Positions 21,953 to 33,113 of a DNA stretch of 64,000 nucleotides are shown piece by piece. A program made the translations under genes and the position numbers. Below the pieces are notes generated by a model that was not told the DNA's origin, made no database searches, and saw only the letters and a list, made by a program, of their open reading frames with translations. Origin of the DNA: Lepidostoma basale (Eukaryota; Arthropoda; Insecta; Trichoptera; Lepidostomatidae); assembly GCA_022606425.2 (NCBI GenBank), contig JAHDVF020000868.1:496001-560000 (forward strand), in the 5' to 3' direction. Each line of letters opens with the position of its first letter. The stretch's first letter is position 1.

Positions 21953-22234
21953 TTGTAATATTGACAAATAATACCTTGAATTATTGTTCGTTTGCACTAT
22001 TGATTTTTGTGGTCAACCTTGTGAGAGGTTTATTTGCGGCTGTTTTTGATTTTCGATTTCTGTTTTATAAGATAAACAAACACTAGTAGTAAACAAATCC
22101 TTTCTACTAGATTATATATTATAATATAATGTTTTACATATTTAAAGTGTATAAAAGAGTTACACAAACGGTACAGAAGTTTCTGTGTAATATTCAATTT
22201 TATATTAAAATATTAAACTGTTACATTAAAAAAC

Positions 22235-22430
22235 TTTGTTTTATGTATCACAATTGTATTTTTATTTTACGCGACAGCTGTTTCGTCAACCTATGTTGAC
22301 ATCATCAGGTGTTACAATAATGTTAATGTTACAATAATTATTGTAACACCTGATGATGTCAACATCAATGGTTGACAAAACAGCTGTCGCGTAAAATAAA
22401 AATACAATTGTGATACATAAAACAGAGTTT
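22235..22430. repeat. Fold-back element with two hammerhead-ribozyme-like cores
   Basis: Arms of ~85 bp around 22236-22320 and 22340-22426 are nearly perfect inverted repeats. The left arm read on the minus strand (22308-22273) gives CTGATGA, T, stem GTCAAC, loop ATAG, GTTGAC, GAAA, then CAGCTGTC: the order of catalytic elements in a type I hammerhead with a minimal stem III. The plus-strand arm (22350-22388) has the same layout with AAAA for GAAA. One extra base sits between CTGATGA and stem II, and stem I is only partly paired. Confidence 0.6.
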
Positions 22431-22806
22431 ATTATTAAATTTAACAGTTTATAATATTAAAGTATCATAGTGTTTCGGTCAAAACAATGGACTATTTAAA
22501 AAAAAAAAATTAACATGTGGTCGCCCTAAGCGGCCATCACAATTTTATTTGTTTATTTATTAAATTTTAACCCCCACAGTGGGTTATTTTAACCCCCATT
22601 GCGCGGCTTGCTTCATTTGCAGTAATTAAAATAGTCTAGAATTACAGCTGACTACATTTACAGTCTAGGCAGATAGTCACAGTTTACCATAATATTACCC
22701 ACAATTGTATAGTATAGAACTAAAGTAAAAAGGTTTAAAAGTAAACAATATTTGTTTGAAGAAATTACATTAAATAATTTTACACTGTAAAATAAGTGAC
22801 AAATTA

Positions 22807-22973
22807 AATATTGAATGTCGGCCATGTGACGAGTCAGAGAAATCGACGCGCGTGCATGACACGATGTATGATTGTTGAGGAATCGAGAGAAATATGTCAG
22901 GAAAGAAAAGTGTGGCAGTCCATTATTTCTGCCTACCCCTTCGGGGAGACGGCGTGATGGTTAGTTAGTTAGT
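22807..22973 (+). mobile_element. LINE family A, short 5'-truncated insertion with 17-bp target duplication
   Basis: AATATTGAATGTCGGCC...GGCGTGATGG ends in (GTTA)n. It is flanked by AAATAAGTGACAAATTA at 22790-22806 and 22974-22990, identical on both sides, so this is a recent target-primed insertion of 167 bp. Confidence 0.9.
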
Positions 22974-23004
22974 AAATAAGTGACAAATTAGTGTAATCTT
23001 AAGT

Positions 23005-23200
23005 ATATTTCCATTTATTTATTTAAATATCAAAATTATTATTGTCTCACATTCCTATACACTTACGATATATCATATCTTTAAAACGTATTTATACAAA
23101 GTGAAAATTGATGAATAATGATAAATCATAAGAGAGATAGTGAGTCCCTGAGGCAACTCCCACTACCACAAAATATGTCGACCTCCACAATTAAGCACAG
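23005..23200 (-). mobile_element. LINE family G, 3'-UTR fragment
   Basis: CCCTGAGGCAACTCCCACTA and CAAAATATGTCGACCTCC align with CCCTCAGATGAGCCAAACTA and CAAAATATGTCAAACTCC of the copy at 41595-42715. Confidence 0.5.
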
Positions 23201-23849
23201 AGATTGTCCACCAAAATACACTCTATGCTGTGCAGTACTCTATGCTCTTTTAAAAGGCGTAGTATGTTGTCCTTAATATATGTATTATGCATTATTCTAC
23301 GCAATTCCTTGTATTCGAAAATTCAAAACCGTCTTCCGAAAGATCTACAAATGCCTATAAACACTATAAATCGAAGACAACCTTTCGATTGTCCCGAAGG
23401 GTTAAGTCGTAAAACGAAAGGAATTGCCAATCTTCGGCTATTTTGTAACCTAGCATTTGGTCTCTATAAAGTCATGTTCTTTCCAGAGATGGACAATACC
23501 ATTTCATAATTATTTATTATTTATTTATTTTCCATTTTCCAAGCGATGTACATACATGGTTTTCATCCCTCTATATAAAAATGTGTCGTATAATAAAAAT
23601 AAATATGATATACTTAAGACATTAACACTCAAATTTAATTACAGTATTTTTTTTATTGTATAAATGAACATATTTTAAAATTATACGTATGTATCGTTGT
23701 TAATGTATTGTAATTCGTTTACATCACTCACGAAAATCTCATACATACGAATATCGAGATGAAATTGTATATAATAATATATATTTCTATTTTTCTTTTT
23801 TATACACTTTGTATAAACAACACTTAAATTAAACAAATAAAATGGTATA

Positions 23850-23880
23850 GACATGTTTCGAACAAACAGTCCTTCTTCAG
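23850..23880 (-). repeat. Hammerhead-like motif, decayed
   Basis: The minus strand reads CTGAAGA, AGGAC, TGTTTGTTC, GAAA, CATGTC. The CUGAUGA core has one change, but the spacing and the CGAAACATGTC end match the other fold-back elements. Confidence 0.4.
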
Positions 23881-24247
23881 TAAAAATACATTTTAAAAAA
23901 TATTATAAAATTGTTTACATGATCTGACAGATGTTATAAAGATTTATTTTGAACGTTTATGGTTTTGTTATAACAAATATTATGATTCAATTTAAATTTT
24001 AAAATAATAATTTAAAGTTCTTATTGCGGTTCAGGTAATTACTTACAACAAAGGAAATAAATCAAAGATTGGACTTTACGTTAAATTTATTTGATTATTT
24101 ATGATGTTTTCTATATATAGAAAGTTATTTCACAATATGGCAATTATGTGTTTGAATAGTAAAATTAACAAAAAATGTAAACATTCAAATGTATTATTTA
24201 AAAAAAAAAGTTTTTTGTTACCCCTAATACACGTTGTCGTGTTAGAC

Positions 24248-24556
24248 CATAGGTTCACAATGGTAGCGGTAGCCGGTCCAGAGGCAAATGGTGCAGTCAC
24301 GGGGGGCGGTCGTGGCATATGTATTTTAATATTGAAATACTCTGAAAAAATATTTATATAAATAAATAATTTAAGGAACTTTCTATATATAAACATATCT
24401 TATACATTTAATAATCTTTTTAATTTCAACTCTGTGATATATAAATAGATTTAAATAATGTACAATCGTATTTTTATATTTTGTTTAACGTTAGGGGGCG
24501 TTAGATTTATTTTCTTGTAAAGGGGGCGGTGATCCAGCAAAGATTGGGAACCTACG
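24248..24556. mobile_element. hAT-type MITE, copy 1, with 8-bp target duplication
   Basis: The element begins CATAGGTTCACAATGG and ends TTGGGAACCTACG. It is flanked by TGTTAGAC at 24240-24247 and 24557-24564. It carries the family's internal GGGGGCG and TTTTCTTGTAAAGGGGGCGG blocks. The length is 309 bp. Confidence 0.85.
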
Positions 24557-24959
24557 TGTTAGACTTTTGGCAGCGCGTGTGGTTTTCGAGTGCCGTAAAT
24601 GAAAAGCCACGAATTAAAGTTATCAGTATTTATTATATATGCACAGACACAATGTTAATCAAAGTAGAGATGAAGAGAGAAGACAAGGTTATAGACGTCC
24701 GTGTGTGAGAGCGTGTCTGAGGCAAGAGAGGACGTGCACGGAGACATCCGTGCGCGAGGACGTGCTTGAGGCCATTGTGTTCATAACGGCAGGATTATAT
24801 CGCAATGCAGATGACAGTATCCCCAAAAGCGCGAGATTATTTTCTCACAGACTAAAACAGTATTGTAGTATGACATAATACTGGAATACATTGTATTCTA
24901 GTATTATTGTATGTATAATAATACCAGATTTTATTTTTAAATATTATTAAATTTTCAAT

Positions 24960-25837
24960 GAACTGTCTAGGGAAATTCCTGCAAGCAATGGTATAAGACA
25001 GGGAGATAGTTTGAGCCCCTTTCTGTCCAATCTTATTATGGACGAAATCAAAGAAGATAAAATGGGCAGTAAAACTGTGAACGTCATTTGCTATGCAGAC
25101 GATGCCGCATTAATAGCAGAGTCTGAAGATGACCTGCAAAGAATGTTGTACAAATTCCACACAGTATCACAAAGGCTAAATATGGCTATATCAGTCAACA
25201 AAACAAAAAGTCTCACTATATCTAGGCAACCTACAAGATGTAAGCTGACTGTTAATGATATACCTGTGGAGCAAGTAATGAGTTTCAGATATTTGGGAGT
25301 AGAGATCTGCAGCCAAAATAACCTTTATACCGAAGTACGAGAACAAGTCAATAAAGCCTCTGCCGTGTTAGGATGTCTGAAGAATCTGGTCTGGAAGAAC
25401 AAGCACATGCGTATCGACAGCAAGATCAGAATTTATAAAACATGCGTGCGACTTATCATGACGTACGCTGTAGAGACGCGGGCCGACACTGTGCGAACCA
25501 AGGGACTACTAAGAACATCGGAGATGAAGGTCCTAAGATCAATTACTGGAAAAACTCTCCGAGATCGTGTCCGCATCGTAGATATGAAAAAATTTGCGAA
25601 ATAGAGGATATCGTTCAGTGGAGTAGATCAAGAAGAAGATACTGAAGGGACCATGTAGTCCAAATGGATGGTGACAGACTTGCATATACAGCCGCTTATG
25701 AAATACCCTCCGGACACCGCCCACCTGGAAGACCGCCTAAGAGATGGAGGGACAGCTGGATCTCATCATCCGACGAGACATGATTTCTGTGTCACAGATC
25801 GTCAGATCTATTAAAAGAAGAAGAAGAAGAAGAAAAG
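24960..25837 (+). pseudogene. LINE family C reverse transcriptase fragment
   Basis: A frame from about 24960 encodes part of the reverse transcriptase palm and thumb: GIRQGDSLSPFLSNLIMDEI, catalytic YADDAALIAESEDDLQ, then FRYLGVEI and AVLGCLKNLVWKNKHMRID, ending at 25604 with later frameshifts. The remaining 3' end runs into a GAA-repeat tail (25812-25837). Near-identical AAATTTTCAAT (24949-24959) and AAATTTTGAAT (25838-25848) are the likely target duplication. The endonuclease and fingers are lost. Confidence 0.85.
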
Positions 25838-26159
25838 AAATTTTGAATAGTTCCGAAACACGTACGTCCAAATTTTATCGTTGGCCTTGCAGATAATTAA
25901 AGGTGATATTTTTAGCTGAAATTAAGCTGCGTGCTCACTTGCCCACTGTTATGTATAATACATAATCGTACGCTAACCGTCCCTACCTCTATTCGTGCCG
26001 CAGTAGATTTATCTCTTAATCAAACGCGATCGATATTATCCACCATTTTTTAAATCTTCACACTCTTTGTTTTAAAATCCCAATAAGGCGCAGATATTGT
26101 TATTAATATAATAAAAATGTCTAAAAAGTACGTATTTAATTTTATTTCATTTATTTTTT

Positions 26160-26720
26160 GTGAATGTATACGAATACTGGATTTCAACCACGGTGGGTGA
26201 TTAATTCATGAAATTTAATACATAGATGGCGTATTGAAACTGACATGTGAAGATAAGTATAGATTTGTAACATATATACATTCTGGTCAATTCTTCGGCA
26301 TATAGATAGGAGTGATATCTCCAGGCGGCTTCTAAACAATGCGCTAATGGCGATAGCCTTCACATTGTGTCAATAAAGTAGTTTGCTAAATGCTAAAAAT
26401 TAATCTCCATAGATGGCTTTAGTGTGTGGATTATATGGATTAATCTTAAAAAGATTAACATATGTAATCAAATCAACATAGATGGCGTATTGAAACTGAC
26501 ATGTGAAGATAAGTATAGATTTGTAACATATATACAACCTCCAAAATTTGTCTTACATGGTCATAAAGAAATAAGTGGAATGGAGAATGTTGTAATAGCA
26601 TAAAGCGTGCGCTTAACCCAACCAATGACAAGTCATAAGTCCTGTAAACACCTTGATCAACCATATTCAGTTTCCAGTTTGCATCTTCGTCTCTATTGAG
26701 ATACAATAAAATTTTTATTT
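26160..26720. repeat. Unclassified dispersed repeat H, with internal duplication
   Basis: A 60-bp block starting ACATAGATGGCGTATTGAAA occurs twice (26222 and 26476). The second is followed by the body shared with 29530-29785 and 51890-52335 (CGCTTAACCCAACCAATGAC, CTTCGTCTCTATTGAGATAC). GTATACGAATACTGGATTTC at ~26167 appears inverted at ~52305, so it may be a terminal inverted repeat. Confidence 0.6.
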
Positions 26721-28250
26721 CATTTATTGATAATTTACAACGTACGTGGTTTTAACCCTCCCTTCCCTGTGATGGGTATCTTCTACACGTTGCTTCTAAT
26801 AAACATCAGTATCTCTATAAATATAATAAATACAAGGTTAAGATTTTAGGTATTCCTTCATGATATATTTACGCATTGATTAAAAAAATAATATTAATAT
26901 TAATCAAAATTTATCGGGTACATCGGAGGTATTTTGTGAACATTGGAACCAAAATTCGTAGCGCTGAGTGGGCCACACTATATTCGCATCTCACTCTTGC
27001 ATACTTCGCGAGGAGCTCAATGTTCTCACTGCCCGGCAGTAGCTCTCGGTCTTGCAACCAGAGTCGATCTATGCCCGTCCCGTGAGCGTTACCAGATGTT
27101 TTTTTTTTAATGTTTTTACCAAAAAAATCTCAATTATTATAATTTTTTACTTCAATTATAATTAATTAAGGGAATTAGCTATGAATGTTCTTATTTTTCC
27201 GATTTAAAATCGCTATTTTTTTATTGGGTACTGACTACCCAACACAGGAACGCGCGTTTTTATTTTAGCACCGTAAGGGAAGGTTAATACTTCCAAACTG
27301 GGGTAACCCGTTCTAGGAAGGCATGTTTCGCACTGTATAATCTCAATAGAAAAAATACAAAATTAGGAAACAAATATTATAGATGAGAACGGGAACAAAA
27401 CATATATTAACATATATTTATTTAAAATTAATTATCCTATTATACATGACGTATTAACTCTATTTTAATACTATTTACTTATTTTTTATAAAGTATATTC
27501 CATTCGCGCCGACCTTTTTTTATTGTCTCTGAAGTATAATAACATGTTTTTTGTGTTTGTTTTAAATATATATTTATTTTCATTATTTACAAAAAACATT
27601 ACTTTTCAAGACATTTCCATAACCACCATTAATATTTTGACTTAACCACCCTACCTCAAGGTAACTTTCCGAGAAACATGCAAAAAAAATCCCGTTTTTT
27701 TATTAATTAAATTTATTCATATGTTCATTTTATTTTTTTTAATTACGAAACGTCAAAAACTCGACTTCACACTTCGCCTGACCCTTGTAAAACTATCATA
27801 CTTGTGAAGACTTGTACTCAAGTGCTGTTGGCACACGCGCGTATCTTTAGCATTACTTTTTCTCAAGCGCGTACGTGATACGGGATAGCGCAGATTGATA
27901 CAGGCAAAGTGTGCGTATCACGTACGTTCATATGCATAGGGCGGTTAAAGAATATAAAATAGAAGAAGACTGACTTTTATCATGGCGAGTGGTAAGCGGA
28001 ATATTGTGCCTCGTAGGTTTCCAGATCAAGGGATCTTTAAAAGGTCCCAAGGTCTTAAAATATATAATATTTTTATTACGTAGGTTTTTTGTATATCCGA
28101 AATAATTATATTTTGTCACAAATATCACAATAATAAAATAGTGTTCAAAGTCTGTGTTATTACACATTATAGTATGTTTAAGTCAACATAATTATATAAA
28201 TACATTAATAATATATGTACAAATAGACATACTTACATTTATACATAAAC
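26721..28250. other. AT-rich intronic stretch, no gene seen
   Basis: No coding frame or repeat partner was recognised. Two patches are less AT-rich (26950-27085 and 27770-27950, the latter with GCGTACGTGATACGGG and CGTATCACGTACG, a loose inverted pair). Confidence 0.5.
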
Positions 28251-28254
28251 GGAC

Positions 28255-28672
28255 CTAATAATAGCGGAATACCGGGGAAAATGAGGGAAGATCAAATCAA
28301 TCAAATAATGTCGGCCACATGAGGAGTCGGAGAAATCGACGTGCGTGCATGGCATGATGTATGAATGTTGAAGAATCAAGAGAAGTATATCAAGAAAGAA
28401 TAGTGTGGCGGTCCATTCTTTCTCCCTATCCCTTCGAGGATATGGCGTGATGGTTAGTTAGTAGGTTTTTCATTCATTTTATCCATGTGTCCAAACCATC
28501 TTAATGTTCCTTTCATTATATTGTTCATAACATTTTCGTTCGCACTGCATTCACTTCTTATATTTTCATTTGACAATCTATCATATTCATATTTTCTGTA
28601 CATTCGTCTAAGAGATCTCATTTCTACTTCATCTTTTGCCAGTTCCATGCTTCGTGGCGTGATGGTTAGTTA
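28255..28672. mobile_element. LINE family A, inverted pair of fragments
   Basis: Plus-strand 3' end at 28255-28460 (ATGTCGGCCACATGAGGAG to GGCGTGATGGTTAGTTAG). A minus-oriented upstream segment follows at ~28464-28650 (RWFGHMDKMNEK, MELAKDEVEMRSLRRMYR), then a second plus-strand GGCGTGATGGTTAGTTA. Confidence 0.65.
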
Positions 28673-29068
28673 TTTGAAAATAATTGGCTATCTGTACCAT
28701 ATATACTCGTAGAGCGGGAAATTTGAAACCGAATTGATCCTGTCAAAATAATGAATTTTCAAGAAATGAAGTAAGATATTCATATATGAAAAATGTATTG
28801 TTTTTCTCAATAAATTTAATGAGTTTGTAATGATAGGGAACTTTTGATAACTCTTCATTTTTGTTTATAATTTAAGATGTGAGGGCCCCGAAATTTTTAC
28901 CGCTTAGGGCTCCTTCTTCATACGATCCACCACTGACTGTAATTAAGTATTCATAACACATTATTTAACCATCCGGAATCCACAGAGAAGTATGTATAAT
29001 AAATAAATTCAACGTTAAAAATATACATTCTTTTTTAATAGCTTTATGTTATTATTTTTCCTATATTA

Positions 29069-29342
29069 AAGGCGGGCCACACTATGATAAACAAGCTGGT
29101 TTGAAACCAAAATTTGTATACTGAATGTTAATACTCAAACTTAAACCATGTTCTAGACGTAGTAAAAACGTCGATTTTAGTAAACCATGAGTTAAACCGC
29201 GGATGTTTCTGCATACGGTTATCCTTTCAACAAACATGGTACGTTTATCTCTCTTCCTCGCATTATTTTACCCGGCGTAGAATGAGATAGAAGCTCTGGC
29301 TCGTTGGTGGAAACCGATGTTTATCACAGTGTGGCCCGCCTT
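29069..29342. mobile_element. PIF/Harbinger-type MITE with TTA target duplication
   Basis: The termini AAGGCGGGCCACACTATGAT and, inverted at the right end, AAGGCGGGCCACACTGTGAT match over ~27 bp. TTA flanks both sides (29066-29068 and 29343-29345). The element is 274 bp and non-coding. Confidence 0.85.
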
Positions 29343-29529
29343 TTAAGTACCTATAAAAATCCGTATATACATATCATACGCCATATAATTTTATGGTTCT
29401 GTTTTGTGCATATTTAAAATACATAATATTTTCGTTTTTATAATAAATAAAAAGAAAAATGAATACATTTTCATTTTTAGCTTTAATCTTTCAATGTTTT
29501 TCGTAGAAAAACAGTATTATAAAAAATAA

Positions 29530-29785
29530 TTTTAATGGATGGCGCTAGTGTAGATTGAACTAAAAAATCTGAAGTGCTGCGCAGCATTTTAGCATATATA
29601 AATCTTCCAAAAAAAATTCAGACGTGGTGGTCGTAAGAAGGGCGGAATGGGGAATGTTGTTGAACATACAGCGATCGCTTAACCCAACCAATGGCAGGTC
29701 ATAAGTCCTGTAAGCGCCTCGACCACCATATTCTGTTCCCAGAAAACAATATACATCTTCGTCTCTATTGAAATACAATTAATCC
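29530..29785. repeat. Dispersed repeat H, second copy
   Basis: ATGGATGGCGCTAGTGTAG, GGCGGAATGGGGAATGTTG, CGCTTAACCCAACCAATGGC and CTTCGTCTCTATTGAAATAC, in the same order as in the other copies. Confidence 0.6.
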
Positions 29786-29804
29786 TTATAAAAAAATATA
29801 AAAA

Positions 29805-29944
29805 TTCTTCTTCTTCCTTGTTGAAGACCTATGTGGTCTGTTCTCCAGAGTGTTGCTCCTCCTGTGAGGTAGACTCCCAGCTGTCCTTCCATCTTTTAGG
29901 AGGTCTTGCACGGGGACGAGTCCCATGAGACTGATTATGTAGTG
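29805..29944 (-). mobile_element. LINE family C, 3' end (split by MITE)
   Basis: The minus strand ends in a GAAGAAGAA tail. GTAGACCTATGTGG-like text and AGGACAGCTGGGAGTCTACC match the end of the copy at 62690-63930. It is interrupted at 29944. Confidence 0.7.
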
Positions 29945-30250
29945 CCTAGGTTCTCAAAGTGGGCGATAACGCCCCCTTGTGGGCGTTTGAGACTTTCAAG
30001 GGGGCAGTAGAAGACCCAGAAAAAATAGAGAGCGTGGGCAGATAAAAAAATGTAGTCTAATAATACAAAAAAACACGCTAATCACGTAGGTACTAATAAA
30101 GCAAATTAAACTTAAATATTTGTTTATTTTTTTATTGTATGTATTGTAATCATTTTACCTTTTTTGGAATAACTTTTATGGGAGGGGGGCGTTGAACGTT
30201 TATTTTTCTTGTAAAGGGGGCGGTGGCCCAGAAAAGATTGGAAACCTATG
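29945..30250. mobile_element. hAT-type MITE, copy 2, inserted in a LINE
   Basis: Ends CCTAGGTTCTCAAAGTGGGC and (inverted) CATAGGTTTCCAATCTTTTC. The flanks ATGTAGTG at 29937-29944 and 30251-30258 are identical 8-bp duplications. It splits a family C LINE copy. The length is 306 bp. Confidence 0.9.
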
Positions 30251-30440
30251 ATGTAGTGCAATATAGGGGAGTCTGGTGGTGTCCATTCCTTGAACATGAC
30301 CGTACCAGTCCCTTTTTCGCTGTCTGCAATACCATCTTATAATATCCTCAACCTCACATATCTCTCTTATTCCGGTGTTCCTCATAAATTTGGTCATGTC
30401 ATGTTTTCTTCGGTCTTCTTCAACTGCGTTCTCCAGTCAC
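30251..30440 (-). mobile_element. LINE family C, continuation beyond the MITE
   Basis: The minus strand encodes MTKFMRNTGIREICEVEDII, then RWYCRQRKRDWYGHVQGMDT and TRLPYIALHH, co-linear with the copy ending at 63930. Confidence 0.75.
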
Positions 30441-30597
30441 ATCGTTAACGTATACATTAGATAATCCATTGTTTTGGCGGGAACACTTTAATATCCCACG
30501 GCATTTCTTTGGGAATCCTCGAAACCAATTCTTTACAGCTTCGAAGAGATGGGATTTAATTTTCTTTCTTTGGATAATTTTTTTTTTTTTCATTTTT

Positions 30598-30985
30598 TTA
30601 GATTAATCAGAGGATATTTCGAGAACTCGGCCGTGCTAGAGGATGTTGGCCTTTTTGTCCGTAATATATATATATAGACAGCATGGATTGTTTTACCTAC
30701 CGGCCGCCAAAACTAACCTGCCTTTGGTGGCACCGGTGGGAAGAGCAACTAATCTGCTGAACATGGTCTCCTCGCAGATCGACGTCTTTCATATTAGTGA
30801 AAGTACGTTCAGAAGGCTCTTGATTTTGGAGAGTATCTTATCTTCCTAATGTCGAACCATCCCTCATGCGTTTCTGGTTGTGCTATATACGAGTACAATA
30901 TATTATTTTACCTGTTCTCAATAGATGCCTTAAACCTTAATTTTGTAATGTCTACTAATGAAATAAACTGATTTGATATTTCAAC
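30598..30985 (+). mobile_element. LINE family G, 3' fragment
   Basis: RGYFENSAVLEDVGLFV, then a frame with LPAAKTNLPLVAPVGRATNL and IDVFHISESTFRR. The 3' UTR ends AATAAACTGATTTGATATTT. Confidence 0.75.
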
Positions 30986-31084
30986 ATTGTAAACTCTAAC
31001 AATCAACTCAGTTGATTGACAAATTCAAAAGAAATAAACAGTTAATAACGTATAAATTCTTAACCATTATTTCTTGCGCTTCTA

Positions 31085-31265
31085 ACGCTCATAAATAATA
31101 CTTGAATAATGTTTCTTCCGCTCTACATTCCATTTTCAGCATTTGAACATCGTTCTACCACACATGGAACCTCATATCTACCGCATTTATTTTGTTTTCA
31201 TCCTTCTTTTGCCAGTTCCATACTTCGCTTCAATCACACGGGTTGGGTTCAGAAATCTTTTATGA
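31085..31265 (-). mobile_element. LINE family A fragment, decayed
   Basis: TTTCTTCCGCTCTACATTCC, CTACCGCATTTATTTTG and TGCCAGTTCCATACTTCGC are the reverse complement of the family A MYGSEAW...EMR segment. Confidence 0.6.
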
Positions 31266-31444
31266 AATGTATAGTATTAATGAATGTATAATAAAAATAG
31301 TAGAGAAACGAATAGTATGGTTTCTGTAATCCTGACGAAGCTCCGGCGGGAGTGAAACCAGTTGCTAATGCTGAACCACAAATTAAGTACTTCATATGAA
31401 AGTATAAATAATGTTTCACTTATTTCCTTACAAAAAGGAGTCGC

Positions 31445-31960
31445 GACCTATTTCTCCCTGGACGAGTGCTCTACTAATGGACTACGTTCTTCTTCTTCGA
31501 TGGCCCTACAGCCCATATCGAGCCTTAGCCTCCAACTCCTCCTGTCCTCCGCTTCGACCCTCCAATCTGACACTCGTAACAATTTCGCCCCATCTCTCCC
31601 AACTTCATCCTCCCATCGCAGCCTTGGTCGTCCAATTGGTCTTCTACCACCTGGGTGCCACTCCAGCAATCTTTTTGGGGTTCGCGATGACGGCATCTTC
31701 TGCACGTGACCGGCCCATCTTAGTCTATTCAGTCTGACCTGTGTGGAGAGACTGGGAGCTTTGTAAATATGGTACAGCTCGTCATTATGCCGCACCCTCC
31801 AGGCTTCACCGTCATTCACAGGTCCCAGAATTTTGCGCAGCACCCTTCTCTCAAAAGTATCCAGTCGCTCTGCGGAATTCGCTGTCATTGTCCACGCCTC
31901 ACATCCATAGGTCACTACTGTTCGGATGATTGTTTTATACAGGATGATTTTGGTAGTAGA
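31445..31960 (-). mobile_element. LINE family B, C-terminal fragment
   Basis: An open minus-strand frame of 155 codons: MTYGCEAWTMTANSAERLD, TFERRVLRKILGPVNDGEAW, YKAPSLSTQVRLNRLRWAGH, then RRPIGRPRLRWEDEVGRDGA. This is the C-terminal tail of an RTE/R-type LINE polyprotein, the better preserved of two copies. Confidence 0.8.
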
Positions 31961-32172
31961 GAGAAGAATGTTTTATTGCCAATTGTGATTCTTCTTTCGA
32001 TTTCCTTGTGATCTTCGTTTTCTGCTGGACTATGTTACAATGACTATTTGCATCTGTAGTGACGTATTTCAGAAATAATTTATTCCAACATGTGTATATT
32101 CCTTTTTGTATGTAATTTCATTTTAAAATATGGTTTCTCATAATTAATGTTATTTAATTATTATTATTACAG

Positions 32173-32272
32173 TGAACCTTATGCCTCTAATCCTGTTCTG
32201 GCGAGTTCTTTGGCCGTGGTGCGCGGTCGGACAAATCCAATGGACATCATCAGAGTGGAAACTAAAACTCAA
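32173..32272 (+). CDS. SPHK: Sphingosine kinase, second identified exon
   Basis: A 100-bp exon after TTATTATTACAG (acceptor 32171-32172) and before a GTGAGA donor (32273). The two bases left by 12222-13090 plus its first T make Asp, then EPYASNPVLASSLAVVRGRT and NPMDIIRVETKTQ, ending on a codon boundary. This is the segment expected directly after GSGNGLA in sphingosine kinases, where fly proteins carry a similar EPY...SGRTSPMD sequence. The rest of the catalytic domain must lie downstream and was not found up to base 64000. Confidence 0.9.
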
Positions 32273-32636
32273 GTGAGATTTTTTTAAACTATATACTTAC
32301 CTTGCGTGTTTTTTTTTACATCCGTCTGAGAAACTTAATAGTTAAGAAGCAATAAAATGATATCCTCCTATTGAAAACTTTTATAGTATCCTATTTTTAG
32401 AATATTCAAAATGTAACAATATCAGTGACGATTTTTAATTTAAAAACTGGGTCATTGAAAATCACGCGTAACATCATAAATATTGTAGACTTGGTAGTAT
32501 TAAAAAATCGTTTTTATCAACAGTACTATAAAAGGATTTAAAACATACTACGTATTATACTTTATTTGCAATGACGCTATCAACGTCATTGTAAGCGGAT
32601 TTATAAATACAAGATTTATTAAATAAATAAAAAGTG

Positions 32637-32772
32637 GCGATGAGTTTCGTAACCCATCACACCGCGTCTCTTGCGGGGGCGAAAAGAGAAGGATGGAGTG
32701 CCGCATCGATTAAAGTGTAGCAGTCCATTCTTTCTGCCTACCCTTTCGGGGAGACGGCGTGATGGTTAGTAT
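32637..32772 (+). mobile_element. Short LINE-A derivative joining its 5' and 3' ends, with target duplication
   Basis: A 136-bp unit: 5' block AACCCATCACACCGCG... GGGGGCGAAAAGAGAAGG... GGAGTGCCGCATCG, directly followed by the 3' block CAGTCCATTCTTTCTGCC...GAGACGGCGTGATGG. ATAAAAAGTG flanks it at 32627-32636 and 32773-32782. Confidence 0.75.
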
Positions 32773-33113
32773 ATAAAAAGTGAGATTATTTTTTATAACA
32801 TTTTTATTTGTATTTTCCTCATAGTAATTGAAGAATGTGCACAATTGTGACTTTGTGACCAAAATGACCCTTATAGTCATTTTTTAGAATCGTAGTAAAA
32901 ACTCGTTTGATCAAGCCCAACTGAAAGAAAGATTGTATTATCCTTTTCCATTTACATACGCAATCTTTTAAAAATCATTATATATTTTCAACATCTTTAG
33001 ATATTTCAATCTTTAAATATTACGGCCTTTAAACATTTTCTAATAATTTATTACGGGATATTGTGATTAACCCATTCTTTTGTTACTCTCGGTTATGATA
33101 TTTAGTAAAACAA

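Noticed and set aside
24130..24396. Short frames on both strands.
   Set aside because: They overlap the hAT-type MITE boundaries (24248-24556) and show no homology.
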